DNA of 64,000 bases from Lingula anatina (lineage: Eukaryota; Brachiopoda; Lingulata; Lingulida; Lingulidae). Numbering within the stretch: the first letter of the stretch is position 1; each line of letters begins with the position of its first letter. Where the stretch lies: contig NW_019774525.1 of the NCBI RefSeq assembly GCF_001039355.2, positions 353,481 through 417,480 of the forward strand, in the 5' to 3' direction. Below the pieces are notes generated by a model. The model was given only the letters and a program-made list of their open reading frames with translations, did not search any database and was not told where the DNA came from. Of the stretch, positions 48,424-60,605 are shown piece after piece. The position numbers and the translations under genes are program-made.

Positions 48424-51400
48424 AATCTGAAAAAGAAATATTATTTAAAGGTGCAAAAATAACAGCAATACTCAATTCTATTTAAATAAGTTAATTACCA
48501 TAGCTGATCTTGTCCAAAATATAAGAGCTCAAGTAAATCTAAATACATTTTCTTGAAATAGACATATCTGCAAGGGGTTATCAGAGTACTTACAAATTTT
48601 ATAGATGCAGAGTTCTTTTAAAAGGTTCTTTTAAAAGGTTTTATTTTTGTAGCATGCATTTGTGACAATATCATTTTAGTGCCCGTCCAGTATCTGGACA
48701 TATTTATTTCTATTTATACACAATGACCATATTTTGGTCAAGGAAGTTTTCTAAATATACTGTGAAAATAGTGTACAGGAATACCAAATTTTACTAAAAA
48801 TAAGTTAATTTGCCCATTACTACTAAAATAAAGAGTAATGCTTAATGTGTACAAATATCAAGTACTAAAAATACCTACAAATTACCTATTTGATGGATTT
48901 GGACATCACTCAAATTTTATCATCACTGGCTTTTTTTTTTTACTTGAAATGATGTGATGATGTTGCTTTTTCTGGTATCAGCATATTATTTCTTTAATTA
49001 GATACCATTACTGTGTTTTAGACAAGGAAGTTGTAAAAGTCTGAAAACTTTATCAATTATATGGGGGAAAAGTCAGTTCGTTCATGCTTTACCAGGAAAA
49101 ACTTAATATATTTGTCATGTTTGTTACTTCCTGGAACTTATATTTTTTTTACGTTCTGAAACTTACATTATACCTGATGAACTTTCAGAACTTGCTATAT
49201 TCAAGTTGTCTGATACCAAATTGGTTAATACCCTAAGTTTGTACCTAATACTACGGGTTGTTTGGTATGGTAGCAATCCCCTGGCACTGTAAACATTCCC
49301 TTCACAATTTGAGGAACAATTTGATTCCCCGTTCCTTTAGATCATCCCAGTTTTCCTCTGTAGAAAGATGAGAGCAAGGTGTTGCAATAAAACTTTGTAT
49401 ATCCTAGTGGTTTCCCTGTTAGAGATGTGTGGCCCTGATTACTAGAGGTGTGTTTTTGTGTTTCGGTTGGTTCAGACAATTCTTACTTTGAACAGAAAAT
49501 TAGTCAAAAATGCACTGCTGGGTGGTCAGATTTATTCAGAGATTTTGGTGGATGGAGCATAGTGTAGGGTTTCTCTATCAACCATCTTCAACAAAGAGAG
49601 AACTGATTGTGCCTGATTTTCCAAGTCTTTGTGAAAATTGTTTGATAGATTGGCGGGGTATTTTACCCATATGCCCTAGTCTTATTTTAAATCATGTCTG
49701 AACGTGGCTTCTTTGACCACTGCAGACTGTTGGACAAACAAAAATCTGGCCTCAGAATGAAAGGGAGCATGGAAAACAGCAGATCAATGAAAGGCAGATG
49801 GACTAGACTGTGAAAAGCTTGCTGGATACAAATTACATGTCTGCCACTAAAGGTGCCTGGGTACAAGTTATAAATACAGAAAGTTCCCGATGCATTAATA
49901 CTTTAAATCTGCATATATCTGGTCATAGAGTTTAAAGGACAAAGACACAAGTCAAAAGTGTAATCTCTTAGAGAGTCTTAATTGATAAAATCCTTACCAG
50001 TGGGTGCACATCTATGTTCCAAAGGTTCGATATTCGAAAGTTTTGCTATTCTGAAATATGTACAGGTACAGATAGAGCACAAAGATATCAAACAAAGTAA
50101 GGTAATTGCCAGTGGGTATTAATGTCATTAAAAGGCAAAGGGTTATTTGCAAAAAGGAACAGTTGATTTTTTTCATTGCACTGTAAGCATAATTACAGCA
50201 AAGCATAGGAGGGTGAGTTACACATTATATTGTGTTGTTAAGTTGTATCCTTAGCTGTCATCGCAACAAATTACTCATCCCCGAAATCTGTGCATATTCC
50301 CCCCCCCCAATAAAAAAAAAAAAAAAAAGCAAATATGAAAGATTCTTTTAAAAATGTTTCTGTCTGTGCTTGCCCTGACTGTGCAACTAATGCAGATACC
50401 ACATCAATAAAGTTTTTTGGAATACCGAACGTTTGGAATAGCAATTTTTCTTCGGAAAAGCAAACCTTTGGAATAGCAGTCAGTTTGAGATTAGTCTCCA
50501 TTAGTTTTAGGAATAGCAAGCCTTCGATAGAGAACTTTGGAAACATACAGCTCACTAGCAGAAGTCTTGAAATTTCTATTTTTATTTAAGGTAGCTAAAT
50601 TGGTTCAAAAGATGCTTATATTCTGATTGATGTATAAGGTAATATCATGCACTCTGATGGAAACAGTTACTTCAAAAATAATTGAAATGAAACGCACTTA
50701 ATATACTTTTATAATTCTAAAACATTTACCCACCTAACATTGCTGGCCCAAAACCTGTCTTGACCACTAATAAGAAAAAGAATGCTGTTTCCAGAGCTAC
50801 AAGGGAACTAAATCTGTTGGAGGCTAGAGTTCTAGAAACCCCCAAAACTCACAATGGGTCAGGCACCTATTGGAATACAGATTCAGGGGTGTCTTAAAAC
50901 TGGTGTGCAGAGAAAAATGGTTCTTTACTTTAAATTTTACCATTTGACACCTTCCAGGCCCTTTCCAGATGCTCTTGCCCCTAAACATATTGTTATTTTA
51001 TTGATTTGTAGGCTCTATCTCAATGGACTGAACCCTCAGTCTTTTTTTTTTTTAAGTTGTAAGATTTTTTTTTGCTTTGAGGATTTTGCTTTGTGTTTGA
51101 GGAGGGTTATACCTATACACAGTAGTTTTGTTGTAGGTTTTGAGAAAAGGCACATGGTTCCATCAAAACCATTGGTTATCCTCAATAAAAATTCCTGTTT
51201 TTGAAGAGTGGCCTTGGTGAGAGGATCATTCTTAAAACTGAATCACCACACAAAGCACTGGTTGAATGAAGAAGTGTTAAATTGAAATGAACAAAGTAAG
51301 TTAACTGATTATATCTTAGACAGTGACAATTTTAGAAAGTCAGTATAAGTTCACACACAGACAATCACATGCACACATGCACATACAAAAACACACACAC

Positions 51401-53650
51401 ATGGGAGATATGAGAGTTTGCCCTGTTCTTTTTACTAGTCATGTAGTTGAATCAAAAAGAAAAAGATTTATCTGCCAGTCTCCAGTAAAGATTGAAATCC
51501 ATAACCCTTGTCCCTTATCCCTTCTCTCTATGGATTTTTTCAAGTGAGGTAGAAACAATTCTTGGAGATGGTGAAATAATCATAAAACTTTTTGTCTATT
51601 TGTCCTTAGGGAAGGGAAAAGAATTCCATCTACTTGAAATATGCATGTCAGTCCAAGAATGTCACCATATGTTCTTGTATTTTCACATCGAATTTTTTCT
51701 CAGTCTGTACAATAGCACATTTCATGATTGCTCTTTATCAAGAATAAAGCCATGAATATATGATGATGTTGTGACTGGAAACAAGTTGTTGAGTGTTAAG
51801 TTTTTGATTTGAGAAAGCAAAAGGATCAATGCTTTCCTATCTCGCCTCTTGGTACCAGTGATAAGGCCATTAGTTCCCCAACAGCGTGCATTTGCTCTTA
51901 ATGAATTAAATTGATATTTATGATAACAACATCTGTTTTAGACAATTAACAGACCAATGGTAGAAAAGTGGATATTTTCTTAGTAAAGCATTTCTGGTTA
52001 TTTGGTAACAATTGGAGAATTGTCCAAAGCGCGGGTGGCAGTGGCCGCAAGAAATACAACACATGTTCTCGTGAATTGAACAGCTATATTTCATTTTGTC
52101 CCATTTCTGAGGTGAAGTCTTGGTGCTTGAAGCGCTGCAAGGCAGATTAGTTCTGCACGTTGCCGCTGCTTCTTTTACTGCACGCCAACCATCGTGTGAT
52201 AACTAGGCCTGAAAAACAGCAGCAGAATACCAGTTTTTCCGTGAACTGTTTCACAACAGCCTTGGGCAATGGTTTCCAGATTTTTCTGATGTTACATCTC
52301 AGGATGGATTTAACCTCCCCCCCCCTCCCCTTCACTCTCTCTGTACTTAGGTGTAGAAATTTGTCAAGCCTTAAAACATTTGACAACCAAAATTTTTACA
52401 ATGTGTCCGACCCTACCTTACAGAACTATGTATACATCCTCATAGGGGTGGGGGGAAAGTAAGATATTCTGTCTGTAAAATATTCTTCAAGTATCCAGTA
52501 GCCATGATGGTATGCCTAAGTCCTGGTTGGTATTATTCTTAAGAAAACACAAACCAATTGCTTCCAGTTGTGAGTAGTTACGGTCCCATTGTTTTAATAC
52601 AGTCTTTGGCTGTTGAAGCCTCAAGCCTTTTTTAGCGCCATGTAAATTCAAAAAAGTAAACTTTGCTACTTGGAGCTATGCTACACTAATAGGTTTAAAA
52701 GTATTAGATTATCTGGAAGCTGGGAACTTTTTACCTACAAAAAAACCTTTCAGTCAGATTGCTTCTTTCTTTCCTTTTTTTGCCATTTGTTATGCAAGAT
52801 GACCATAAAAATACCTAATAATCTTGTAATTGATTTTTTTAGAACTCTCTGTATGCAGTGTTTGGCATGGTTATCAGTTATCAGTTTCATTCAGTGATTG
52901 CATGAAAGAAAGTCCAATGTCTGCCCCCCTCCCCCCAATACAAAAAGAATGAAATGTCAGCCAAGTTCACACGCTAATATTTAATCACAAGATAAAGAGA
53001 GATAGGCGGAGTTCTTTGATTTTTTAATTTACATAACCTCGTTGTCCATTTTCCAGGTCCATTAACCACATTGTGTAATTAAGCTGTCCGTAAATAGAGT
53101 TTGAACATACAGATATACCAGAAACTATAACCACTGATATTTCAACTAAAAAACCAAACCAGCAATGTTGGATGAGGCCCCAATCACTATGGGGTCAAAG
53201 GTGTTGTATGTTTTTGTTAGGGTGTGGATGGGGCGTATTCATTCCCACACAGGGATATTTTGCCATGAAAGGTGATAGTTAGATAAAAGGTAGACCAAGG
53301 TCAAGGGTAGGCCCTCCCCTCCACAAGCCCATGAACTTCAATGGCCTGATACTGGGGTAAATTGTACACCAGGGTCCTTTGGAACCAGTAAGCCTGGGAA
53401 TGTAGAGTGAGAAATGACCCAGTTACTGCCCCACCCTATTTATTATCTTCTCTGAAAAACATAATTTCATGCAGATGAGTGCATGTGTGCCTGCACATGT
53501 TCTGTAGATGACAATCAGTCATGGACATTTTCAGAAAAATACGTGGCAGGTTGAATCCCACATGCATAACTGCACTTAGGCGTACATCTAGAATGTATGC
53601 ATGCATGTTAGACAAGTAGACACATGCATGTTTATACATGCTGGTGCACA

Positions 53651-53651
<1 letters not shown>

Positions 53652-53687
<36 letters not shown>

Positions 53688-53694
53688 ACACACA
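53652..53694 (+). repeat. (AC)n microsatellite
   Basis: About 21 AC units with one AT interruption, in MICU intron 2. Repeat-coded frames on both strands are artefacts. Confidence 0.95.
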
Positions 53695-56600
53695 TCTACC
53701 ACGTTTCACTGATCACCACATATCTGGTGCATGTGTGACAAGTGCCCTGTGGGAGAGCAGCAGTGATTATGTTGTAATAACCAGCCCACTCTGCTCTCCA
53801 TGTGATAAATGCCTCCAATATGACCTCAATGATGGAATGATAATGTCAGTGTGTGTATTAATGAGACAGTAATGAGACAGTAGTGTCTTCGGTGATAAAT
53901 ACACCTTCATAATCACTAGCCATGCCTTTGCGTGTGGTGGCATGCTCGCCACTTCTCTTCACCACATATTAATAATGAGTCTTTTTTTTCCTGGTTCTGT
54001 TTCAAGTGTGTAGATCTATCTTAGCTCAATCTAGGTCTGGTTCAATTTTCCTTCAATTTTCAATTATCTTGTTAAATTTGAAACTGATTTTGGTATGTCA
54101 TAGAATTCTTACAAATTGAGCAGGTTGTATCACAAGTATGTCAGGTAGTTATTCTTGGGAAATGATCCACCTTAGAATGACGCATTAAGGAAGTACTTCT
54201 TTTCTGTACATTTACTAATTGACCAATGACAGATGTCTTAAATACCTGTTATCTCTAAGGTATCCAATTATTTCTGGGTGGGGTATTCAAATTATGGTTA
54301 AATTTTAGGCAAATCAAAGTCAGTGTATTTTAATTTTTTTCTGTTATCATTCAATATCAAATTCAAAAGAATTTTGAGGCGTTTATTGAAGTTGTAACTC
54401 AAGGCTGAACAAAGAACAAATTATGTTTTCACTTGCTTATTTCCCAGGGTTAACTGATTTAATTGCTCTTTTAATGTAAATATTAAAATATGGGACCACA
54501 AGTTCCCATGCTATCTGACCAATGGACTGACCACTTATACCATTGACCATTAAACAAGTCAGCTCCTGACCTTTGCTTGGTAAGGGTAATGAGTGGCTGC
54601 ATGCAACTGTTTCTGCAGTCATTATCCAGTACAGGTAGGTACAGTTTGTATCCTGGGTCACCTTGGATAGACTTTGCCAGCCAGGAATGGGGTTTGATAC
54701 CTAAGTTATGCTTGCATTTCCCTTGTTTTGGGACCAGGATGGTGATTACAGAGCAATTTTAGTGGTTAGGATGGTTAGGGTAGTGAACTGTGGGTCTGGT
54801 TTGCTCTGGGGATATTGTTTTCCTGATTCCTAAAAGCTGATTTTGTTGGACAGAGCTGATGTTCACCCAGACCCCCCTGTACCCCAGTACCTCTACAAAT
54901 ACTCCCCAGCACCCAAACCCCCCACCCCCCCAGCACAGTCTCTTCTTGGTTAACACACTGACAGGGAGTCTTCTTTTTTTTTTTACTGCATGGAATAAAA
55001 AATTGCCAAGAGCTGTTTCTTAATTTTTTTGCAATACTTCATACTTTGAACATCTAAGATGATTATTCACACATAAGGGGGGAGATGTACCTGTGGATAT
55101 GCTTCAGGTGATGTATAAGGTATGCAAGACTTGTTGCTGGAATTCTTTTTGATATACCATTGGGTGTTTCATTGGCATTTTGATAGATAATAAAAAACGA
55201 GAAAGAGCCAAATAGCATATTTTCCAATTCTTTTTTCTGTACTTCCACAATTTTTTATGCTCCAGTCATGTTCGGAGAATCTTTGATACCTTGTCTTTGT
55301 AGTAATATGTGTGGTTTAAGGAAACACTATTAATTATGTGAAGCTATGCAGGTTGGCTGCTTTTGTCTTATCTCCTTGCCCTCTTGTGTGTGGATTTGAA
55401 ATTTTGGCAAGTAAATCAATAAATTTGACAAGGAATGTTTGTCAAGTAATCAATATAGTCAATAAATATGATTTTTTCCCCAATATTAACCCCAGAACTT
55501 GTATGGAGCATGGTATTGTATACTTGTCTTACCTGTGACCAGCTGTGTCAGGTATTCCCACACTTTGTCTATATCATGTTTAACTATGGTGATGCTTTGT
55601 CTGGAAGCACTTCCTATGTCTTATCCCCGATTGCTTACCCATCTGAGTATCTGTGTGTGCACTTCTGTACCTGATCCATAGTCTTCTACTTGGGTCTTTA
55701 ATATGTGTGCGTGTATCAGTGAGAATGTTGGGAGTATCAAAAAGGCAGTGCTAATAGGCTACCCTGTAACATTTGTCAGTGGTGATATGTCATGTTGGAG
55801 AAGTGGTTCCAGTGAGAAGACAGACCACTTAGGAATGGGGTTTTGCTGAGATTTGACAGCATATGTAACAATACACTGTGTCAGTGTCAAAGTCACTAAA
55901 AGCGACTGAATACAACTTGCTATTAAAATGCCGAAGACTTTTGTGGGTTGTTGTTTTTTCATTCTCTTTTTATTTTCTTTATCACAAAAGGTCCTGGGTA
56001 ATTCAACTCACCACATCAAATGAAACCGATGCTGTCTAGGATCCCCCCTTAAATGAGTTATTAAGGTGATGATAATGATTTGTTTTACAATTTTGCCATT
56101 GTTGGGAACTGATGGTAAAGGCACTGATGCACCTGAGACATGATAATCAGTGATTAGAATGCTCCAGGTCTCTCTGCCCTACAGTGGCAACAATTGGTGA
56201 TCGAGAGCATCCTATGATCATCATAAGTTTAACTTGATTGTTCCAATAAGATGGATACAAGACTGGAATGTCATTCAGGTAATCTGGTTGAAATTGTGAC
56301 AGACATGCAAAAGGGGGTATTGTTTACTTTAGGTTAAAAAAAAGAAAAGAAAAAATTAATTTGACTGAAGTTTTATTGTAAATCTATTATTATCAAGTTC
56401 TAGTGTGTTGTTAGACCTTTTAGAGCAATTTGTGAATGTATGTTATATGGATATACACACACACTTTTACAAACATTTGCACAAACACAAGCACCACATG
56501 CCCACATACTAAATATTGAAAAAGAGTTCTTTCCTCTAAACTAATATAACATATCATGTCTTAACCATCAGTCACATTGGGTGTTCCTGGTGACAGACAG

Positions 56601-57030
56601 GCCTTGTTTTCTATGATGAAGTGGTAAAGCTTCTGTAGACATAACTGTGATACCACTTGTTTTTTGTTGAGTTTCAAGAAGCTATAGTGATGACACCATG
56701 CCATTACTGCCTACAGAACAAAGCTTTGATGTTGGGGATTTGACATTTTAGGTTTGATCACAGAGGGTTTGCTGTTGTTTCAGGTGTAGTGTCTATGTTT
56801 ATGTTGGAAAAAAAATGGAAAAAAAAATGATGCAAAACAAGGAAAAGAGAAAAGAAAGAGGCACATTTTCAGTTTTTTTTTTCAAGCAAAGTTGCTTGTT
56901 GGACCTGCTGGTTTTCCTAGAGTTTGCTTTATTTGACCTTAAAGAAGAAAAAAAAAAAATGGATAGGAAATGACACAGTCAATAATGGCACTGATTATGC
57001 AGAACAGATCTCTTTCAGAACAATGAAATG

Positions 57031-57206
57031 GTTGCAGCAAATTTGCATGCAAAATTGTTGCTGCAGATTTTCTGCAAATTTTTTAGAGCATCTGAAGTTT
57101 GCAGCAAGCTGACAAGACAACTGACAACTCTTCATATTCTTTCAAATTTGCAGCATACCTCATTTGGATGGTAAAATTCCTTCTGGCACATTTGCAGCAA
57201 ATTTGT
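57031..57206 (+). repeat. Cluster of TTTGCAGCAAATTTG-like motifs
   Basis: Related near-palindromic motifs occur at about 57032, 57058, 57072, 57097, 57143 and 57188 within 176 bp, in both orientations (TTGCAGCAAATTTGC, TTGCTGCAG, TTCTGCAAATTTT, TTTGCAGCAAGC, CAAATTTGCAGC, TTTGCAGCAAATTTG). Function unknown. Confidence 0.5.
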
Positions 57207-57952
57207 GAGAAGACTTCGCTTCAGGCCTGATATTTTGTTAATGAGAGAGAGAAAAAATCTTTCTCTTTGAGATGTAGTTATATTTTCAATCTGTCATTGT
57301 GTTGTAATTGCTGCTGGAATTACAGGCAAGATTCCAGTATCCTAAGCTCTCTCATCAGTGTCCAGAACACTTCCAGGCAGACAAGATAGGTTGTCTCTTG
57401 TAAAAATACCCTATTACTCATCACCATGATCTTTACATTTACAAGTAGCATCATCTCTACTAATGAGGCTTTGTTATGGGGGTTAACTGATCTTTCAAGA
57501 TTACTCCACCCTCCCTTTGATGTATGTCATTTCTATATTCATATTTCACCGGACATAATTGAAAGAGTAATTGGTTTATTGCAGGTTGATTTAATCCAGT
57601 CCTTAGTGTTTTAAGTGGAGTCTGTCACAGTGGCTTGGCAAAAGGAGGGAGGTGTTTCATTTAAATGTTGGTAAGGATGTTCCTCAGATGCTGGTATTGC
57701 TTCCTGTTCAGTCATGACTGGCAGGCTGGACAGATAAACCTGGAATTCTCTTTATCTGTGGCTTTGGAAAATCATTTTTAAAAATTGAAAAAAATTCCAT
57801 AAAATAAATCTGTGACCTGCATTATTTGGCCTTAGATATTTCATGGAAATTGTAATTTAACAAAAGGCAAAATAAAAATTTTATGAAAGTGTCACTTCAA
57901 CATTTTGTTAATCTCCATGCTTCTGTAAACTTGATTAAAAAATAGCTGGCAT

Positions 57953-57977
57953 TATATATATATATATATATATATAT
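57953..57977 (+). repeat. (TA)12 microsatellite
   Basis: Perfect TA run directly before MITE copy 4. Confidence 0.9.
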
Positions 57978-57993
57978 GTGTTTGTTTCCGTAG

Positions 57994-58238
57994 GCTTGTT
58001 CACAATGAAACTACTGTTTCACGAAGATAGGTCCATTTCCGTGGGGACTTTCACTGAATGCAAGAATTTTAACATATTAATATGCCTGCTCTTGTTTCCA
58101 ACATACTTAAATAATTATCATCTTTTTTGTTTTCTACTCAACACCAGCAGGAGGTGTGTTAATCTGATTGCATTCAGCGAGAGACCCAAGGAGTTGGATC
58201 GATCTACGTAAAATGATAGTTTTATTGGGAAAGGGCCC
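57994..58238. mobile_element. PIF/Harbinger-like MITE, copy 4
   Basis: The right end, read on the minus strand, is GGGCCCTTTCCCAATAAAAC followed by TTACGTAGATCGATCCAACT and CTCTCGCTGAATGCAATCAG, very close to copy 1. The left end is more diverged (GGCTTGTTCACAATGAAAC). The right flank is TAA and the left is TAG, so the duplication is imperfect. It lies just after a TA microsatellite (57953-57977) in MICU intron 2 and keeps most CpG sites, which suggests a younger insertion than copy 2. Confidence 0.65.
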
Positions 58239-58610
58239 TAACTAAGTCATCACATTATTCAAACTGGTGTTTCATTTTAGGTTGAATGACAGTCTCCATG
58301 CAAGTCTAAACAAAAAGTACTTTTTCCAACAACAACAAACAAAAGAATAATATTGTAGGATCATTTGAAATGAGTTGCACCCTAAAACGTGGTATCATGT
58401 AGATGGATTATGTCCTGATAATACCGAAGTGTTTCCCTTACATCTTCATGGTTAACATGCAGGTCTTCAACTGCAACCACAACCAACTAGAACTTGTTCC
58501 AAAGATGAGATGGTTCAGTGGAGGGTGTGGATGGGGATGAAGATGTGATTTGAGCAATTAAAAAAACTGACAAATTATATTGTTTTTTATATAGATACAT
58601 AAAGAATATA

Positions 58611-58908
58611 CCAGACTTGAGCTTTTTTCTGTGGATAAATGGAATTCCGTTTTTTAATTCAATTCTGATGGTTCCTGAGATTTGCCAAGGTTAGGTGTTG
58701 GGCCCCATGATAAATGTTCAGAGGTTTTTCTTAAACCTAGGCTCATGTCTGATATACACAGACTTTTTCTGCAGAAACATGGAATTCCACGTTTTTTAAT
58801 TCAATTCTGATGGTTCCCGAGATTCCCCGGCCTGTTAGGTGTTGGGTCCCATGATAAATGTTCAGAGGGTTTTTTTTTTTTTAAACCTAGACTCATGTCT
58901 GTATACAG
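58611..58908 (+). repeat. Two-copy tandem duplication, ~145-bp unit
   Basis: Units at about 58611-58755 and 58757-58908 share ATGGAATTCC, TTTTTTAATTCAATTCTGAT, GGTTAGGTGTTGGG-type and CCATGATAAATGTTCAGAGG blocks in the same order. They differ by scattered substitutions and a longer T-run in the second unit. Confidence 0.8.
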
Positions 58909-60494
58909 GTGTAGGGTCCACAGCCACAACCCTGCTATCAGTCCCCTTTTCCTGAAGTAGATATTACAGAAATTGAAATGAAGTTAACTTCCGAGTGAGC
59001 CTTCAGGCCTGTTCCCATCAGAGATGGGCCAACCTGACAGACAGGCAGGACCTATGATTGCGATTATCTCACCAGAGGGAGCAAATCTAATCACCCTTCT
59101 GTCCAAAAAGCTCCATTGAAATTTTAATGTCATGTATTGCTTGATTATTGTCTCCATAGTTGGCTAAAATTGTTATCGGTTGATTTACCGAAATAGGTCT
59201 TACTTAGTAAGGTTTGGCTTTCCCCCGTTGGAAGCGTGTCTTAAGATGAAGAAAAAAAAAATCTACAGGATTCAATTAGGAGGAGCTGTAAACATGAATA
59301 GACAGACATCTATCAACTTGACTAGAAAGGAGTAGCATTACAACTGGAGAAAAATATCTTATCTGTTTTCAGTGACATTAAATTAAGGTTTTGGCTCCCT
59401 AGTGTACTACATTTACTTTGATGAGAGCTGAGACTTGACCACCATTTGAGTAGGTAGAAGGAGGATATTCATATCAGAAAATTATATTTTTTTAGTGGGC
59501 GAATAGGGCTTGTTTGTAATTTATAAATGTGGACATAAAGCTTCTAGTTAATTAGGTTCCATCATCAAGATTTAAAAGCATGACCATATTTTGATCTCTT
59601 ATTTAGCGGCAGACAGATAGTAATTAAGTAAGCAACCTCAGAGCAGACACAACACACTTCAGAGATTGAGAAAAGGGTTGTAAGATAGTATCTTTAAATA
59701 GTCCTATATAGCATGTTAGACAAAACAAAAAGTTGGAAATAAAGTGCAAACTTGACATTACAGCTTTTAGTACAGGTGTGTCAGAAGCTATTTTTGTTGA
59801 TTTGCTGAACATGGGCTACTAACTTAGAAGGGAAAAAAAGTTTTATATGCTTGTATGTCATAAACGATAATTACTGTTTGTGATCACGTAGGAGCAATTT
59901 GACCAACTTTCATGTGTGTCTCTCACTGGTTACACATAATTTCTTTTTATCAACTCCGAACTATTTTCAATAGAGGAATAATACAAATGGAATGTACCTC
60001 ACAAGTAGGTAAGAAGATTAAAAATTTGTGATTTTTATTGTAGTTCTCACAACCACTATTTTAACATTTGTGTAACAAAATATTTGTTTGAGTCGTTAAT
60101 TCTGCATTTGTAATCACAAACCTGAGGCTCAAGATCGTGAACACCTATTTCGTTAATAAGATCTGTATGTGTGTAGATGACTGTGGGTATATGTCTGTTG
60201 TTTTATATATATATGTCTGTTGTTATATATAGGTTGTCATCTGTGTGCATGTGTGTTTTTCAATATATTCCTAGTTTGTCCGTTATTATATTAATGAATT
60301 TAACTCGTGTTATTTTTACAGTGCATCCATTGTCATAAATTTCAAATCAAGACTGAGTAAAATTAAAGATGTTCAGACAAAAAGGAAATTTATGCTTTAT
60401 CTTCAGATTGGAAATTTTGGTCTATAAAATTAATCTCATAATCTCACTGTTCTGTGAGAAAAGCTTTTTCACATTCAAATCATTTATGTTACAG

Positions 60495-60605
60495 ATCGTG
60501 TAAGAAGACGTTATCTGCGAGATATAGAAGTAAAAAAATGGCTAACAGACACACCAACACGACACAAAGGCTCCATAGAACTGTTTCGAGCTATACATGA
60601 TAAAG
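60495..60605 (+). CDS. MICU2/3-like exon: helical segment before the first EF-hand
   Basis: The acceptor ends gttacag at 60494. The exon is 111 nt (two bases completing Asp, 36 codons, one base), with donor AAAG|GTAAGT close to the ideal consensus. It encodes RVRRRYLRDIEVKKWLTDTP, then TRHKGSIELFRAIHDK, with Gly completed by the next exon. The pattern L-(T/R)-x-x-(E/D)-(L/V)-x-x-(M/W)-L-x-x-TP ... GS-x-x-LFR-x-(L/I)-x-(E/D)KG matches MICU2/3 directly before ISYTEY. Phase agrees with the exon ending at 42898. The next exon was searched for by eye in 60606-64000 and not found. Confidence 0.9.

Larger units (their letters stand above)
42899..60494 (+). other. MICU2/3-like intron 2 (17.6 kb)
   Basis: CpG-poor like intron 1, apart from patches at 47.2-47.75 kb and 52.03-52.2 kb and the inserted elements. 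It contains a hairpin element (45069-45261), a MITE copy (57994-58238), a local TTTGCAGCAAATTTG repeat cluster (57031-57206), a ~145-bp tandem duplication (58611-58908) and CA/TG/TA microsatellites. No other exon of this gene is needed here, because the flanking exons join in frame within a conserved domain. Confidence 0.8.

Noticed and set aside
53436-53872. Cys-Val and Thr-His repeat frames
   Set aside because: They translate the (AC)n microsatellite on either strand.
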